Assembly (NCBI GenBank): GCA_001970955.1
Contig: MPUH01001251.1
Location: 1 to 20,186, forward strand
Length of the DNA: 20,186 nt
Reading direction: 5' to 3'
Origin: Stentor coeruleus
Taxonomy: Eukaryota; Ciliophora; Heterotrichea; Heterotrichida; Stentoridae
Both the position numbers and the translations under genes were made by a program. The first letter of the stretch is position 1. Every line of letters starts with the position of its first letter. Below the pieces are notes generated by a model. It was not told the DNA's origin and did not search any database. It was given only the letters and a program-made list of their open reading frames with translations. This document shows positions 1 to 9,309 of this stretch, one piece after another.

Positions 1-1060
1 CTTTATGCTGATTTAAATGAAAAGAAAAAGGCTTTTGAGCTATACGAAAAGTGTAAAAAAATAAGGGAAAAAATTTTAAATTATGATAATCCAGATCTAG
101 CTACAATTTATAATAATTTGGCAATTCTTTATAAAGATTTAAAAGAAAATAAAAAAGCCCTACAGTTTTATGAAAAATGCAAAAATATAAGAGAACATAT
201 TTTAAACCCAAAACATCCAGATTTAGCTAAAATTTATAACAATCTAGGAAGTCTTTATAAAGATTTAAATGAAAAGAAAAAGGCTTTAGATCTATATGAA
301 AAGTGTAAAAATATAAGGGAAAAAGTTTTAAACTCTGATCATCTAGACTTAGCTATAATTTACAACAATCTAGCAATTCTTTATAAAGATTTAAATAAGA
401 AGAAAAAAGCCATAAAGCTTTATGAAAAGTGCAAAAATATTTTTGAAAAAAACCTACACTCCGATCATCCATATCTAGCTGCAACTTATAACAATCTAGC
501 AATTCTTTATGAAGATTTAAAAGAGAATAAAAAAGCCTTAGAACTTTTTGAAAAGTGTAAAAATATATGGGAAAAAGTTTTAAACTCTGATCATCCAGAT
601 CTAGCTATAATTTATAATAATCTAGCGGTTCTTTATGTTGATTTAAATAAAAAGAAAAAAGCTCTTGAACTTTATGAAAAGTGCAAAAATACGTTTGAAA
701 AAGTTTTAGACTCTGATCATCCTTACCTAGCTTTACTTTATAACAATCTAGCAAATCTTTATTATGATTTAAATGAAAAGAAAGATGCCTTAGTGCTTTA
801 TGAGAAGTGTAAAAATATTTTTGAAAAGGTTTTGCATTCTGACCATCCAGATCTAGCTAAATTTTATAATAATTTAGCAGTTTTTTATGAAAGTTTAAAT
901 GAGAAGGAAAAAGCTTTAGAATTTTATGAAAAGTGCAAAAATATTATTGATAAAGTTACAAATTATAATCATCCAGATCTAGCTAAATTTTATAACAATC
1001 TAGGAAGTATTTATAAAGGTTTAGATAAGAAGAAAAAATATTTTCTACAAACAAAAATAG
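1..1060 (+). repeat. Tandem 126-bp coding repeats (TPR units)
   Basis: Each unit is 126 bp and encodes one 42-residue TPR. Near-identical DNA words recur at this spacing, such as tataacaatctagcaattct and gaaaagtgtaaaaatat. The high DNA identity between units suggests recent duplication or gene conversion. The last unit decays at about 1040-1060, where the linker to the kinase domain begins. Confidence 0.9.
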
Positions 1061-2088
1061 GTAATTTAAAAGATGAGAATATTCAGCAAGAACCATTAAA
1101 GAAAGTGGTGGAAACAAAACACCAAAATTATTTTACCCCAAGTGCTGGAAATAAAATCATTGTTTCTTTTCCTCAATGCTTTAAAGCATTTCCATGTATA
1201 TATGTGAAAAACAATATCCATCTAAATCCGAAGCCAGAGTACATAATTTATAAAAGCCATGATAAAAATTATCAAGGACAAAAATGTTGGAAAACTTTTC
1301 AAAACATCTATAAGGAGATAAAATTTTACAAAAACTTATCCAAGAATTCAAAAATGTTTCCACAAGTATACTACTTTTCATCTTTAAAGAATAAAATCAT
1401 TTTAGGGACTGAACATGGAGGTTTAAATATGATTGAATTTATGCAAAATAATCAGGATATTGGATATAGAGAAATAAAGAAAATATTTTATAATGTGATA
1501 AAGGCGTTTCATCATCTTAAAGAAAAAAACATAGTTCACAATGACATAAGCCCAACAAATATAGTTATAAAATCCCCAGATGAAATTAAAATTATTGACT
1601 TTGAGATATCATTTGAATGTAATAAAATTTATGAAGGTAGCGCTTTTCCTAGATTTACACCTTCAAAATATGTAAATGAATTATATCTTTCCCCAGAACT
1701 TATGTCAAAACTCAGAATGAATGATCAAATTTGTAGTATTTTATATGATCCGTTTAAGTCTGATGTCTTTTCATTAGGACTTACTCTCCTTAGCGCCTGT
1801 GGAATTAGTGTTAAAAGTCTCAATTATTTTGGATTAACTTATGATGTATTTATAAAAAGTATGCTAACTATTAGTTATGGATACATAGCTTATGACTGCT
1901 TAAAAAAAATTTCTTATAAATTTCTTAGAGAGGAACTGCAAGCAACTATAGATAAAAAAATTAAAGAATTTCCATACAATATTTTAAATAGATCTTTAAG
2001 GAGAATGCTAGAAGTAGATATGCTAGAAAGAGCTACAATTGATGAGATATACAGAGATGCAAAATACTATGTAGGGATTTTTGATTAA
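1..2088 (+). CDS. TPR-repeat protein kinase fusion, 5'-partial
   Basis: The frame is open from the first base, so the gene starts outside the window; 695 residues are visible, ending at TAA. Residues 1 to about 340 are tandem 42-residue TPR units of the kinesin-light-chain type, with the recurring core YNNLAxLYxDLxxKKKAL and LYEKCKNI: one partial, seven complete and one fading copy. A kinase-like domain follows. A candidate beta3 lysine is K418 (YIIYKS), the catalytic loop is H513-N-D515 with N520 (HNDISPTN), the metal motif is D533-F-E535 instead of DFG, then YLSPEL (APE-like) and DVFSLG. No clear glycine-rich loop is visible. HRD to HND and DFG to DFE make it divergent, but K, D, N and D are all present, so activity is possible. 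Role unknown; TPRs usually recruit partners. The kinase assignment is firm, the activity is not. Confidence 0.85.
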   Translation, partial: LYADLNEKKKAFELYEKCKKIREKILNYDNPDLATIYNNLAILYKDLKENKKALQFYEKCKNIREHILNPKHPDLAKIYNNLGSLYKDLNEKKKALDLYEKCKNIREKVLNSDHLDLAIIYNNLAILYKDLNKKKKAIKLYEKCKNIFEKNLHSDHPYLAATYNNLAILYEDLKENKKALELFEKCKNIWEKVLNSDHPDLAIIYNNLAVLYVDLNKKKKALELYEKCKNTFEKVLDSDHPYLALLYNNLANLYYDLNEKKDALVLYEKCKNIFEKVLHSDHPDLAKFYNNLAVFYESLNEKEKALEFYEKCKNIIDKVTNYNHPDLAKFYNNLGSIYKGLDKKKKYFLQTKIGNLKDENIQQEPLKKVVETKHQNYFTPSAGNKIIVSFPQCFKAFPCIYVKNNIHLNPKPEYIIYKSHDKNYQGQKCWKTFQNIYKEIKFYKNLSKNSKMFPQVYYFSSLKNKIILGTEHGGLNMIEFMQNNQDIGYREIKKIFYNVIKAFHHLKEKNIVHNDISPTNIVIKSPDEIKIIDFEISFECNKIYEGSAFPRFTPSKYVNELYLSPELMSKLRMNDQICSILYDPFKSDVFSLGLTLLSACGISVKSLNYFGLTYDVFIKSMLTISYGYIAYDCLKKISYKFLREELQATIDKKIKEFPYNILNRSLRRMLEVDMLERATIDEIYRDAKYYVGIFD

Positions 2089-3321
2089 TAGTTTATTTAT
2101 TTTATTTATAAGACTATGAAGTTAGGTTAATAAATTTTACTTTTTTGATTAAAGATAAATAAGTTAGTTTTTTTAGGTTAATAGAAAGCTAAGTTTTTAA
2201 ATACTAGTTATTTTTAGCTAAAAAGGCATGAAAAGTTTCAGAGAGTTGATGAAGTATTTATGGAATGTATTATTAGATTATTATAAACACTAATTATACT
2301 CCTTTGAGGGTTTTTTGTTTGGAACTGATACAATTTTGATTAGTATTTTTCATGAATTTTGAATAAGTCAGCTTAAAAATTTTATTGGCACGGATTTAAT
2401 TATGGCTTCCTAGTATTATGATTTGACCTGAACAATTTCTTCCTTTATAAACCTGCTTATACTTTGTTGAAGATTTTTAGTAGCTAGTTATCTTGAAGTC
2501 TCTTAAATTGCCTCTCATAAACTACAAAAAATAAAATTTGAATTCTTTAAAATTCTTTATAACACTAGGGATAGTATAAACCAAATAATAAGTACTAAAT
2601 CTTAATTTTTTATATTATTTAAAAATTAATACATGAAACTTCTTATAAAAGACTCTATATACTTTGTTGGTCATCTTAAAAGCAGGATGATGCTAATGAT
2701 TACTGCAAATACTGAAACATATTATATTAAATTTTATTCTAGATAATAATTATATTTTTATGTGAAATATATTCTTTGATATGTGCAAAAAATCGTTTAT
2801 CTTATTGTCACACTGCCAATTTTATGTTTATCTCATTAGATTATATTATAATTCTCAATAATTTAAGACCATTTACAATTTATTATGGGAACTCAAATTA
2901 TATTTTTATAAGATACAAAACATATATCCCCAACATGAAATGGGAAAAATTGCATTGTATTGATATAGTTATTGTAGTTTATTATTTATACTTGCTGAAT
3001 AATATACATACTCCTCCCCTAATTTTTTTTAAATCTATTCAAACTTTCCTTTGTCATAGTAAAAATAACAATTTTCGTAATTTTTTTTATAAATTAATCT
3101 TCCATACACATAAAATATACAATTTTCTTTTATTCTTTCTCATTACCAAAAAATTTCAATGTTTATTCTAAACATTTAACTTATAGTAACTCACAATTTT
3201 TTAATAAAATCGGCCGATTACTTAAAATGAATTTAAAGATTATGATTTAACGTTATAAACTTTCTTCTAAATTTTTCATCACTTCTTGATACGATAATTA
3301 AATAAAGTGGTCTTATATAAA
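2089..3321. other. Intergenic region, no gene recognised
   Basis: This AT-rich spacer of 1.2 kb lies between two + strand genes. I see no conserved protein, tRNA or other RNA gene. An open frame at 2776-3171 encodes a low-complexity F/I/N/Y-rich peptide and is probably chance. The right part is G-poor on the + strand (3001-3180: 32 C, 4 G), as seen upstream of other genes here. Confidence 0.6.
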
Positions 3322-3504
3322 ATGGATAAAAAGAACTGGATTCCTGAGGTTGCCCCAAAAGCTGGCCTAGTGTTTTCAGAAAGAGGCCTTTTAACAGGAG
3401 TTTTATGCAAGCCTAAAACCATGCCGATAAAATCAATGACACTAGAACAAATTGAAGAAATGGAAAAAAAACTTATCGAGCAATATTCAATTGTTAAAAA
3501 GTAA
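3322..3504 (+). CDS. BBIP1: BBSome-interacting protein 1 (BBIP1/BBIP10/BBS18) homologue
   Basis: This is a 60-residue protein starting at ATG 3322. The frame extends 15 nt further upstream to a GTG, but the ATG is the first Met. It matches the core of BBIP1: an EV-x-PK-x-G-x-x-F block at residues 9-18, then the hallmark VLCKPK (residues 27-32), a P and KS, and a TLE-x-x-E-x-M helix start. The whole known core is present, and only the short terminal tails of animal BBIP1 are missing. BBIP1 is the smallest subunit of the BBSome, the coat-like complex that moves membrane proteins in and out of cilia, which fits a ciliate. No intron is visible. Its size makes it easy to miss in automatic annotation. 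Confidence 0.85.
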   Translation: MDKKNWIPEVAPKAGLVFSERGLLTGVLCKPKTMPIKSMTLEQIEEMEKKLIEQYSIVKK

Positions 3505-3614
3505 TTAACCTAGCTTAAAAATTATTATCTCCTGGGTAAAACTCATATAATATAAAAATAAACTTTATAAAAAAGCCAAATAATTTGCTTAATATTGTAT
3601 ATAAATATATTTAG

Positions 3615-3767
3615 GAAGAGAAAAGTTTATTAAAATTTATAGGCGTAGAATTTGAAGTTTTATTAAATTATAGACATGAGGGAATTTTTTTTCATGGATC
3701 AAGTTTTGATATTGATATTACTACTGTAAAAGATGCTATAATAAATGATTTTTCTGTTATGCGATAG
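3615..3767 (+). other. Orphan 50-codon open stretch, possible gene remnant
   Basis: The frame is open from just after a TAG to TAG 3765-3767. It has no initiating ATG; the only Met is next to last. The peptide has mixed composition (includes HEGIFFHGSSFDIDITTVKD), unlike the F/I/K/N-rich chance peptides in nearby spacers. No 15- or 16-nt intron of the local type joins it to an upstream exon; the only GT...AG candidate before it is 18 nt. It may be a decayed gene end or chance. Not recognised. Confidence 0.2.
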
Positions 3768-4141
3768 ATAAATAATTATAAAATTTCAAAAGTTAGAGTA
3801 ATAAAAACTGTTTATATACTTCTTGCTTTATTCTTAACAAGATATATAAATATAAATACCTATGCATTAATCATATTCTTATACTTTCTTTCAATAACCT
3901 TATCTAAAAATTATTATTCTATATAATAAACTATATCAACTACAATTTTTAATTCACTCATAAAAATAACCTAAAAAGTTTTTAGTTTTAAAAGCTTTTA
4001 AGTATTTTTCTAAAATTTTCCCACTGCAGATTACAATATTTTACAAGATATTCCATATAGTTTCATCAATACTAAATTCTATAATATTATTTAAAATATA
4101 TTCAAATTATTTGTCCTTATATATTTGTGTAAAAAATTAAA

Positions 4142-4170
4142 AACCTCAGTTAATTTTTTGCAACTGGGTT
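4142..4170. terminator. Hairpin followed by T-run between convergent genes
   Basis: The arms are aacctcagtt (4142-4151) and aactgggtt (4162-4170): nine pairs with one bulged T and a 10-nt loop, followed by atttttttta. It lies about 110 nt beyond the stop of the minus-strand transporter and 640 nt beyond BBIP1. A role in 3'-end formation is inference only. Confidence 0.25.
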
Positions 4171-4277
4171 ATTTTTTTTAGTCTTTACAAGTATTAAAAT
4201 TCATCGTATATTCACAAAATTTTTTAGTCAGCCAGATGAATTTTCTTCCCATTTATTATATCCTATTTAGTTAAACC

Positions 4278-5612
4278 TTATTGATTAACTGAGTCACTTA
4301 GTTTCTTGCTTAGTGACCAAAGTTTTTCTTCTTTGAAAAAGATAATTTGGATAAGAAGTGATATACATGTCACTCCGCTCATAATGTAGAAAAGGCCATA
4401 ATATCCAACTTCAGGGACAACATGAAATTGAATAAAATATCCTGCCATAGCTCCTAAACCAAAGGTATAGAAAAATACTCCATAGATCTTTGAGCCCATT
4501 CTACATAATGATTACGTTTTTCCATACATACGTGCAATGATTGTAGGGAATAGACTAAGATTTCCTCCTTCACAACAAAGAAGAAATGACACCCAAATCA
4601 AATACAGCCACTTTATAGTCGCAATATAATAAAGTGAGGCCATAAGTCCGATTTGGCACAACAAAAGTATGCAATAACTAGTTTTAAATGAAGTTTTATC
4701 CATAAGCATTCCCCAAAGATATCTAAAACTTCCATTAAATATTGAGGAAGCTGATCCGACATAAGTCAAAAAGTGATCATCGTTGATTTCATGTTTGCCA
4801 AAAGTTTTATAAGAATAAGCTATATATAAACCAGGTATAAAAGAACAAAAACCGCTTAAAAACAGAAACCAAAAATGTTTGGTTTTTATTCCTGCAATAA
4901 TACTTGGGCATTCTTCTTCTTTTTGAGTAGTGATATAATCATCTATTTCTATAGATTTTTTCGGTCGAATAAGTAAAAGTATTCCAATCAGACTTACAAT
5001 AAGATATATTAAAGAAAGCCAGCGAAGTACCATTGGAAATCTATCCGCAACATCTGAAGCAAAAAACTTATCGCCATGACACTCTACATCTGGGGATTTA
5101 TTATCAGGATTGATCCAATGAGTTGAAACTACATTAAAAATAGATGAACCAAAACCAAAACCTGATACAATAATCCCACTAACTCTTCCTTTATGTTTAG
5201 GAAAATGACTCCATCCAATAATCATAGGTGTTGTATACTAAATAAATATTACAGAAATCCCTACACCAAAACCATAAATAAAACCATAAACAATAGCGAA
5301 AAGATAGAAAGTTTTTATAAAAGATGAAGCGAAAACACTGCCGACTAATATTGAATTGCCTAGAATTGCTGTCCTAATTTTGTGTTACATCCAAGGATTA
5401 AAGCGTGTTGTAAGGTAGGAGCCTAAAATTAATGAAATAGTTGTGCCTATTACTTGTAAAGGTAAGATTATGCTCAGATCCTTTAAAGCTACATCATGGC
5501 CTACAGAATGAAGATATGAGGCCACATAAATGCTTATGTTTCCTGTAATGTAAACTGTGCCAAGAACAATGTGGATTAAAAATCCACCAAAAACAGACAA
5601 GGCTGCTCTCAT
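4278..5612 (-). CDS. Major facilitator superfamily transporter, OFA/monocarboxylate-like, 4 exons
   Basis: Exons on the minus strand are 5612-5389, 5373-5253, 5237-4516 and 4500-4278. They join exactly when three 15-nt introns are removed, giving 429 residues with stop TAA, the usual MFS size. The protein is hydrophobic throughout, with about 11-12 membrane spans and a charged central loop near residues 205-225 (IRPKKSIEIDDYITT). The first span has the pattern LGTVYITGNISIYVASYL, and residues around the exon 2/3 joint read YTTPMIIGWSHFPKHKGRVSG-like, both typical of the oxalate:formate antiporter/monocarboxylate branch. Substrate cannot be read from the sequence; a small carboxylate is a family-based guess. 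The join across exons 3 and 4 gives KTMGSKIYG, which leads directly into another membrane span. Confidence 0.88.
4501..4515 (-). other. 15-nt intron 3 of the transporter gene
   Basis: Minus-strand sequence gtaatcattatgtag. It is phase 2: retention makes AAA ACG TAA, an immediate stop. Removal joins AC to A and restores the frame. Confidence 0.92.
5238..5252 (-). other. 15-nt intron 2 of the transporter gene
   Basis: Minus-strand sequence gtaatatttatttag, phase 0; its last codon TAG is an in-frame stop if retained. Removal gives GVGIS-YTTPM, matching the conserved loop of the family. Confidence 0.92.
5374..5388 (-). other. 15-nt intron 1 of the transporter gene
   Basis: Minus-strand sequence gtaacacaaaattag, phase 2; retention reads ATG TAA. 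Removal joins NPW to MTAILGNS within a membrane segment. Confidence 0.92.
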
Positions 5613-7077
5613 ATTTTATTATATACTTAATTTAATCATATTTTATTAAAAATATATTTTTATTATGTTATTGTGTTGTATAAAATATTTTCTGCAATCT
5701 AAAAATTATATTTCAAATTTTGTCATAGGTTATTAAATAATAGAATATTGTGACTATAATTTGTAAATTTTAAGACACTTTTTCCTTGGGAATATTTAAA
5801 AAACTAATAAATTTATTAGACAGATAGGATAAAGGTAGTAGTCGATTATTATAAACCCATAAAAATATCTATTTTTTCATATTTTTTGTATTCTTTTATT
5901 AGAATTTAATAATTAGAACTCAAAAAGTTTCCTTTGATAAATTCAGAAAATCAGATTTAATGCTTTGATATTATTCGATTTTATCAGATTCAATTTATTG
6001 CTCAATCTTAAGATTTTTGAGGTTTATAAGTAGAATCATACTGGTAATAATTATTATGACAATTAAATTTATGCTTATGTTTTTTTGACTAGACTAATCA
6101 TTTGACCATATTAAAAATAAGATATTATCGATTTTATTATAAGTTTTATTATAAGTTTGATATAATTGATTAAGCTTATTTTTACTTTTTACAATAAAAA
6201 AATAAGATTCGATTTGTAGTCTTGAAATTGAATTAAAACTAACTACAAATTGTTTATAAACTTCCTGTAAAAAGCATAATAAATATAATTTTTAATAGTA
6301 TTTCGAAAAAATAGCAAAATTAAAACTATTGATAAAGACATAAATAGTATAACTGGTAATAAAGTGTTAATAAAAACTGAAAAACCAAAATCTAATCGTC
6401 AAATAAACCAGTCCTATATTAATTTTATATTCAAAAATATACTTAAATATCAAAACCATTAAAAATTAGTGAAATTGTAGTTTAAAGTACTTGCAAAGAT
6501 GAAATAATATTCAAGATCTTAAACATAACATTAAAACCTTTTTATTACAAATAAGATTCTATATACAAACTGATATAACTTCCTATATATATTCTAATTA
6601 TAATAAGTATAAAAAATTCTTAAAAATCCAAAGATACTTAATATTATTAAAACACGTAGCGAAATATTAGAAATTCTACGTTTGATGAATGAAATTCAAA
6701 TTAAAAGCTAAAACAATTCTTCTTTTCAGGGTTTCACATGTATGGTTAATATTTTTATAATTGATTTTTTAAGTCAATATGTTTATGGCAGATATTTTTC
6801 CTAATACATTTATCATATCTTAAGAATTTTATCAGTATTGAAAATTTATTTTATAAGAAAAGCATACAACATCTCTTCTTATATACTAAATTAATATTAT
6901 TTAATAAAACAATCTAAGTCACTAAGATACATAGAAAATATTTTTTTAAATATAAAACTCTACAATTGTTGTATATTTTCAAATAAACATTCAATCATAT
7001 TTAATGATATTCCCTAAATCTATTCTAAATAATTTTTACTATAAAAATCGATTCTGTTAGAATAAATCCATTTAAAT
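5613..7077. other. Long intergenic region between divergent genes, no gene seen
   Basis: This 1.46-kb AT-rich spacer lies upstream of both the transporter (-) and the Sfi1-like gene (+). It holds a tandem 12-mer (ttttattataag, 6132-6143 and 6144-6155) and a 9-bp inverted repeat (atttgtagt 6212-6220, actacaaat 6242-6250). No conserved reading frame or RNA gene is recognised. Promoters for both neighbours must lie here. Confidence 0.55.
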
Positions 7078-8295
7078 ATGCAAGTTAAAAAGCCTTCACC
7101 GAACAGCTCCCTTGTTAAGTCAAGAAGCAGACCAAAAATCATCTCCCCACAAAAGTCGATCATGCAAAGAGCTTCCCCTGCGAAAAATACTCAAAAAAAC
7201 ATACTAAAACAGAATCTGACAAGAGATTATTTCAATTATACACCTTTGAGACAAAATAAGTCAGCAACATGTTTGACTCCTGATTTGGTATTAAACAAAT
7301 CTATGAGAAAAGAAGCTCAATTACAAGAAATTTTCTCTCAGAAAAAAATCATCATGGACCAAGGGAAAATCTTACAACAAAAGCTCAAAGATTTCAAAAG
7401 CAAAGTCAATAAAAACAGCCGATCGGCCTTAAGCTCAAAAACTAACATCAAAAATTTATCCTTATTTATCAACATTCTTGATAAAAACCTCACAAAACTC
7501 AAGTTGATTAAACTTGCCCCGATATTTTCTCTAGTAAAAATTATTTACGAACGTGATGTCAAACGACCTCAACAGCATTATAAGCGAATTCTGCTTAAAA
7601 AATGCTTCAAATCTCTAAGTTTAGCTTTAGAAAAATTCAATAGAGCTATTACACACTATCATCTACAGCTTCTCTTAAAGACATTTCTAAAATGGTCAGA
7701 CAAATCCTTAATCTCATCCCCAGTTTCAGTTCCCACAAACGATTCTATACTTGATTTCCCTACAATTCTAACAATATCTCCAAAATTCGCAATAAACTCA
7801 AGTTTTACCTCAAATGAAACTTCAGCCACTCAGCTTGTTAGCTTATCTGAAGCCTTTTATTCAAGTTCGCTTTTGTATTACAAAGGTTTTAAGCCTTGGA
7901 AAAAGTTTTTTGAAATAAAAAATCATAAACGACGACAAAAAGTTTTAGCTAAAGACAATTTTATATGCAAAATTTTATTAAAAAGTTTTCATGGACTTTT
8001 TAAAAACTGGGATCATTGTGTAAGAAGGCCAAAGGTTTTTAGAAGGATTTTGGTGTTACAAAAAAGTTTTAATACTATTAGAGAATATGATAAAAATAGT
8101 GAATGTTTTGATGAATATGTTCAAAAATTTAGAGAGGTAAGGTTTATATAGTTCAAATTGGTTACACAATGTATGGATGGGTGGAAAATATTTGTGAATA
8201 TTAGTAAAGTGGAAAAAGTGAGAGAGATTAGGAATGCTAGGATTAGGAGGAGTATTTCAGAGTGGAGATTGAATAAAAAAAATGAGATCAGTTAA
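7078..8295 (+). CDS. Sfi1-like repeat protein (centrin-binding type), 2 exons
   Basis: Exons 7078-8136 and 8152-8295 give 400 residues with stop TAA. The first 120 residues are Ser/Lys-rich and probably disordered. The rest is helical and basic with spaced hydrophobic-x-x-Trp-(K/R) motifs: F203-L-K-W206 in LLLKTFLKW, which fits LLx3Fx2W exactly, F271-K-P-W274-K, F308-K-N-W311, M361-D-G-W364-K and I388-S-E-W391-R. Sfi1 repeats have this form and each binds one centrin. Ciliates use Sfi1/centrin fibres at basal bodies and in contractile systems such as Stentor myonemes. It is shorter than yeast Sfi1 and the repeats are irregular. I infer centrin binding; the family match is by motif only. Without the intron the protein would lose its last two Trp motifs. 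Confidence 0.65.
8137..8151 (+). other. 15-nt intron of the Sfi1-like gene
   Basis: Sequence gtaaggtttatatag, phase 0 after GAG. If retained, its final TAG stops translation. Removal opens 47 more codons containing two further Trp motifs. Confidence 0.9.
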
Positions 8296-8601
8296 TTTAG
8301 TATGAATTTGTATATTTTTATATAGGATTTTTAATACTTTTCTAGGATTTTATGGATTCGAATATGCCTTTTATATAAATTATTGGATATTTTTAGAGAG
8401 TTTGGTTATTATTCCAGATAAATTTAGTAAGGGTTTTATATGATAATCGATAAAAAAAAGTATTAAAGTTTTGGATTTTTATAAATATGATTTTTAGTTT
8501 TAATAAATATAAGTTTATATCCCATAATAGTATAAATATCAATTATCTAATCCATATCAACAAAACCTTAAACCAATCTCATAAATCCTACTTTTCTATA
8601 A
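8296..8601. other. Short intergenic region, no gene
   Basis: This 306-nt spacer lies between two + strand genes. The left half is G-rich on the + strand (3' side of the Sfi1-like gene). The last 90 nt before the FAIM-like start are nearly G-free and C-containing. Nothing else is seen. Confidence 0.6.
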
Positions 8602-9261
8602 ATGTCAAAAGCAATTCAAATCCTTAACTTCGAAGAACAAGCCGTTGGACGGACAATAAAGTCATCTAAAAAGCGCTTCACATGGAAATTCATCCTCGAC
8701 TCAATTTCATACACAATCGACCTCCACTCAAGCAAGTTCTCAGGCAAAAGGTCAATAAAAATCAATGGTGAAATACACTTCCAAGGCAAAAAAACCGGAA
8801 AACTCTTCCATCAAACCATAGAAATCGGTTCTCACAGTTTGATAATTATCGAAGTTAATAAATCTTACGATCTAAGAATCGATGGCACATCTTTCAATCT
8901 TCTAAAAAAGCAAGAGACCTTCGAAGCACCAATACATAACATTGAAAAAACTCAAACTACTAGCAAATTAGTCTCTGAAAGCCAAGAAGATTGGGAAAAA
9001 TCAGCAAAACCATATGACGTGATAATCCGTGAAGGTCTTATAACAACAATCATAGAAAAACTTCCGATAATCCCTAAAAAAACCAAAAACCGACAATCTG
9101 CAAAGCCTACCTACGACGGAAAATATATGTTTGGAACTAGTAATCCAGGATTATCAAAAGGAAATTCCTTAGGTGTAGAAGAAATTCCCAAACCTCGTAC
9201 TTATAGTTCATATTCCCCAGTTGTAACAGGAAATTCAACACATTCAAATCCTTTCTTATAA
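8602..9261 (+). CDS. FAIM-like beta-sandwich domain protein
   Basis: 219 residues, ATG to TAA, no intron. Residues 27 to about 103 follow the repeat of Fas apoptotic inhibitory molecule (FAIM): a TWKF strand with W28, a HSSKFSGKR segment (S47-G-K-R50 matches the conserved SGKR), a xING turn (54-56), and a closing YDLRIDGTSFNLL strand (89-101) resembling the YxLxINGxSL of FAIM. Residues 110-219 look disordered, Ser/Pro/Lys-rich, without a known domain. FAIM proteins are soluble beta-sandwich proteins linked in animals to survival signalling and protein-aggregation control; a ciliate role is unknown. It faces the ferritin gene tail to tail, with only 48 nt between stops. Confidence 0.55.
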   Translation: MSKAIQILNFEEQAVGRTIKSSKKRFTWKFILDSISYTIDLHSSKFSGKRSIKINGEIHFQGKKTGKLFHQTIEIGSHSLIIIEVNKSYDLRIDGTSFNLLKKQETFEAPIHNIEKTQTTSKLVSESQEDWEKSAKPYDVIIREGLITTIIEKLPIIPKKTKNRQSAKPTYDGKYMFGTSNPGLSKGNSLGVEEIPKPRTYSSYSPVVTGNSTHSNPFL

Positions 9262-9309
9262 GAAATTCTCAAACCATTAAGAATATTATCTTAAATTCTA
9301 AAATAATTA

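Larger units (their letters stand above)
3505..4277. other. Intergenic region between convergent genes
   Basis: This AT-rich spacer separates BBIP1 (+) from the transporter (-). It holds a 50-codon open stretch without ATG (3615-3767) and a hairpin at 4142-4170, both listed separately. Nothing else is recognisable. Confidence 0.6.

Noticed and set aside
1..1060. Tandem repeats read as a CRISPR or satellite array
   Set aside because: They are an in-frame 126-bp protein repeat encoding TPR units, without spacers.
1181..1381. Minus-strand open frame inside the TPR-kinase gene
   Set aside because: It is the shadow of the clear + strand kinase frame.
2776..3171. 131-codon open frame on the + strand
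   Set aside because: The peptide is low-complexity (F, I, N, Y, L, K), has no domain, and lies in a G-poor stretch where long chance frames are expected.
3597..3614. Possible 18-nt intron gtatataaatatatttag before the orphan stretch
   Set aside because: The length and the GTAT start do not match the seven supported introns, and no coding exon lies upstream.
6212..6250. 9-bp inverted repeat and nearby tandem 12-mer in the long spacer
   Set aside because: Short and AT-rich, expected by chance in 1.4 kb of such DNA; no sign of a mobile element.
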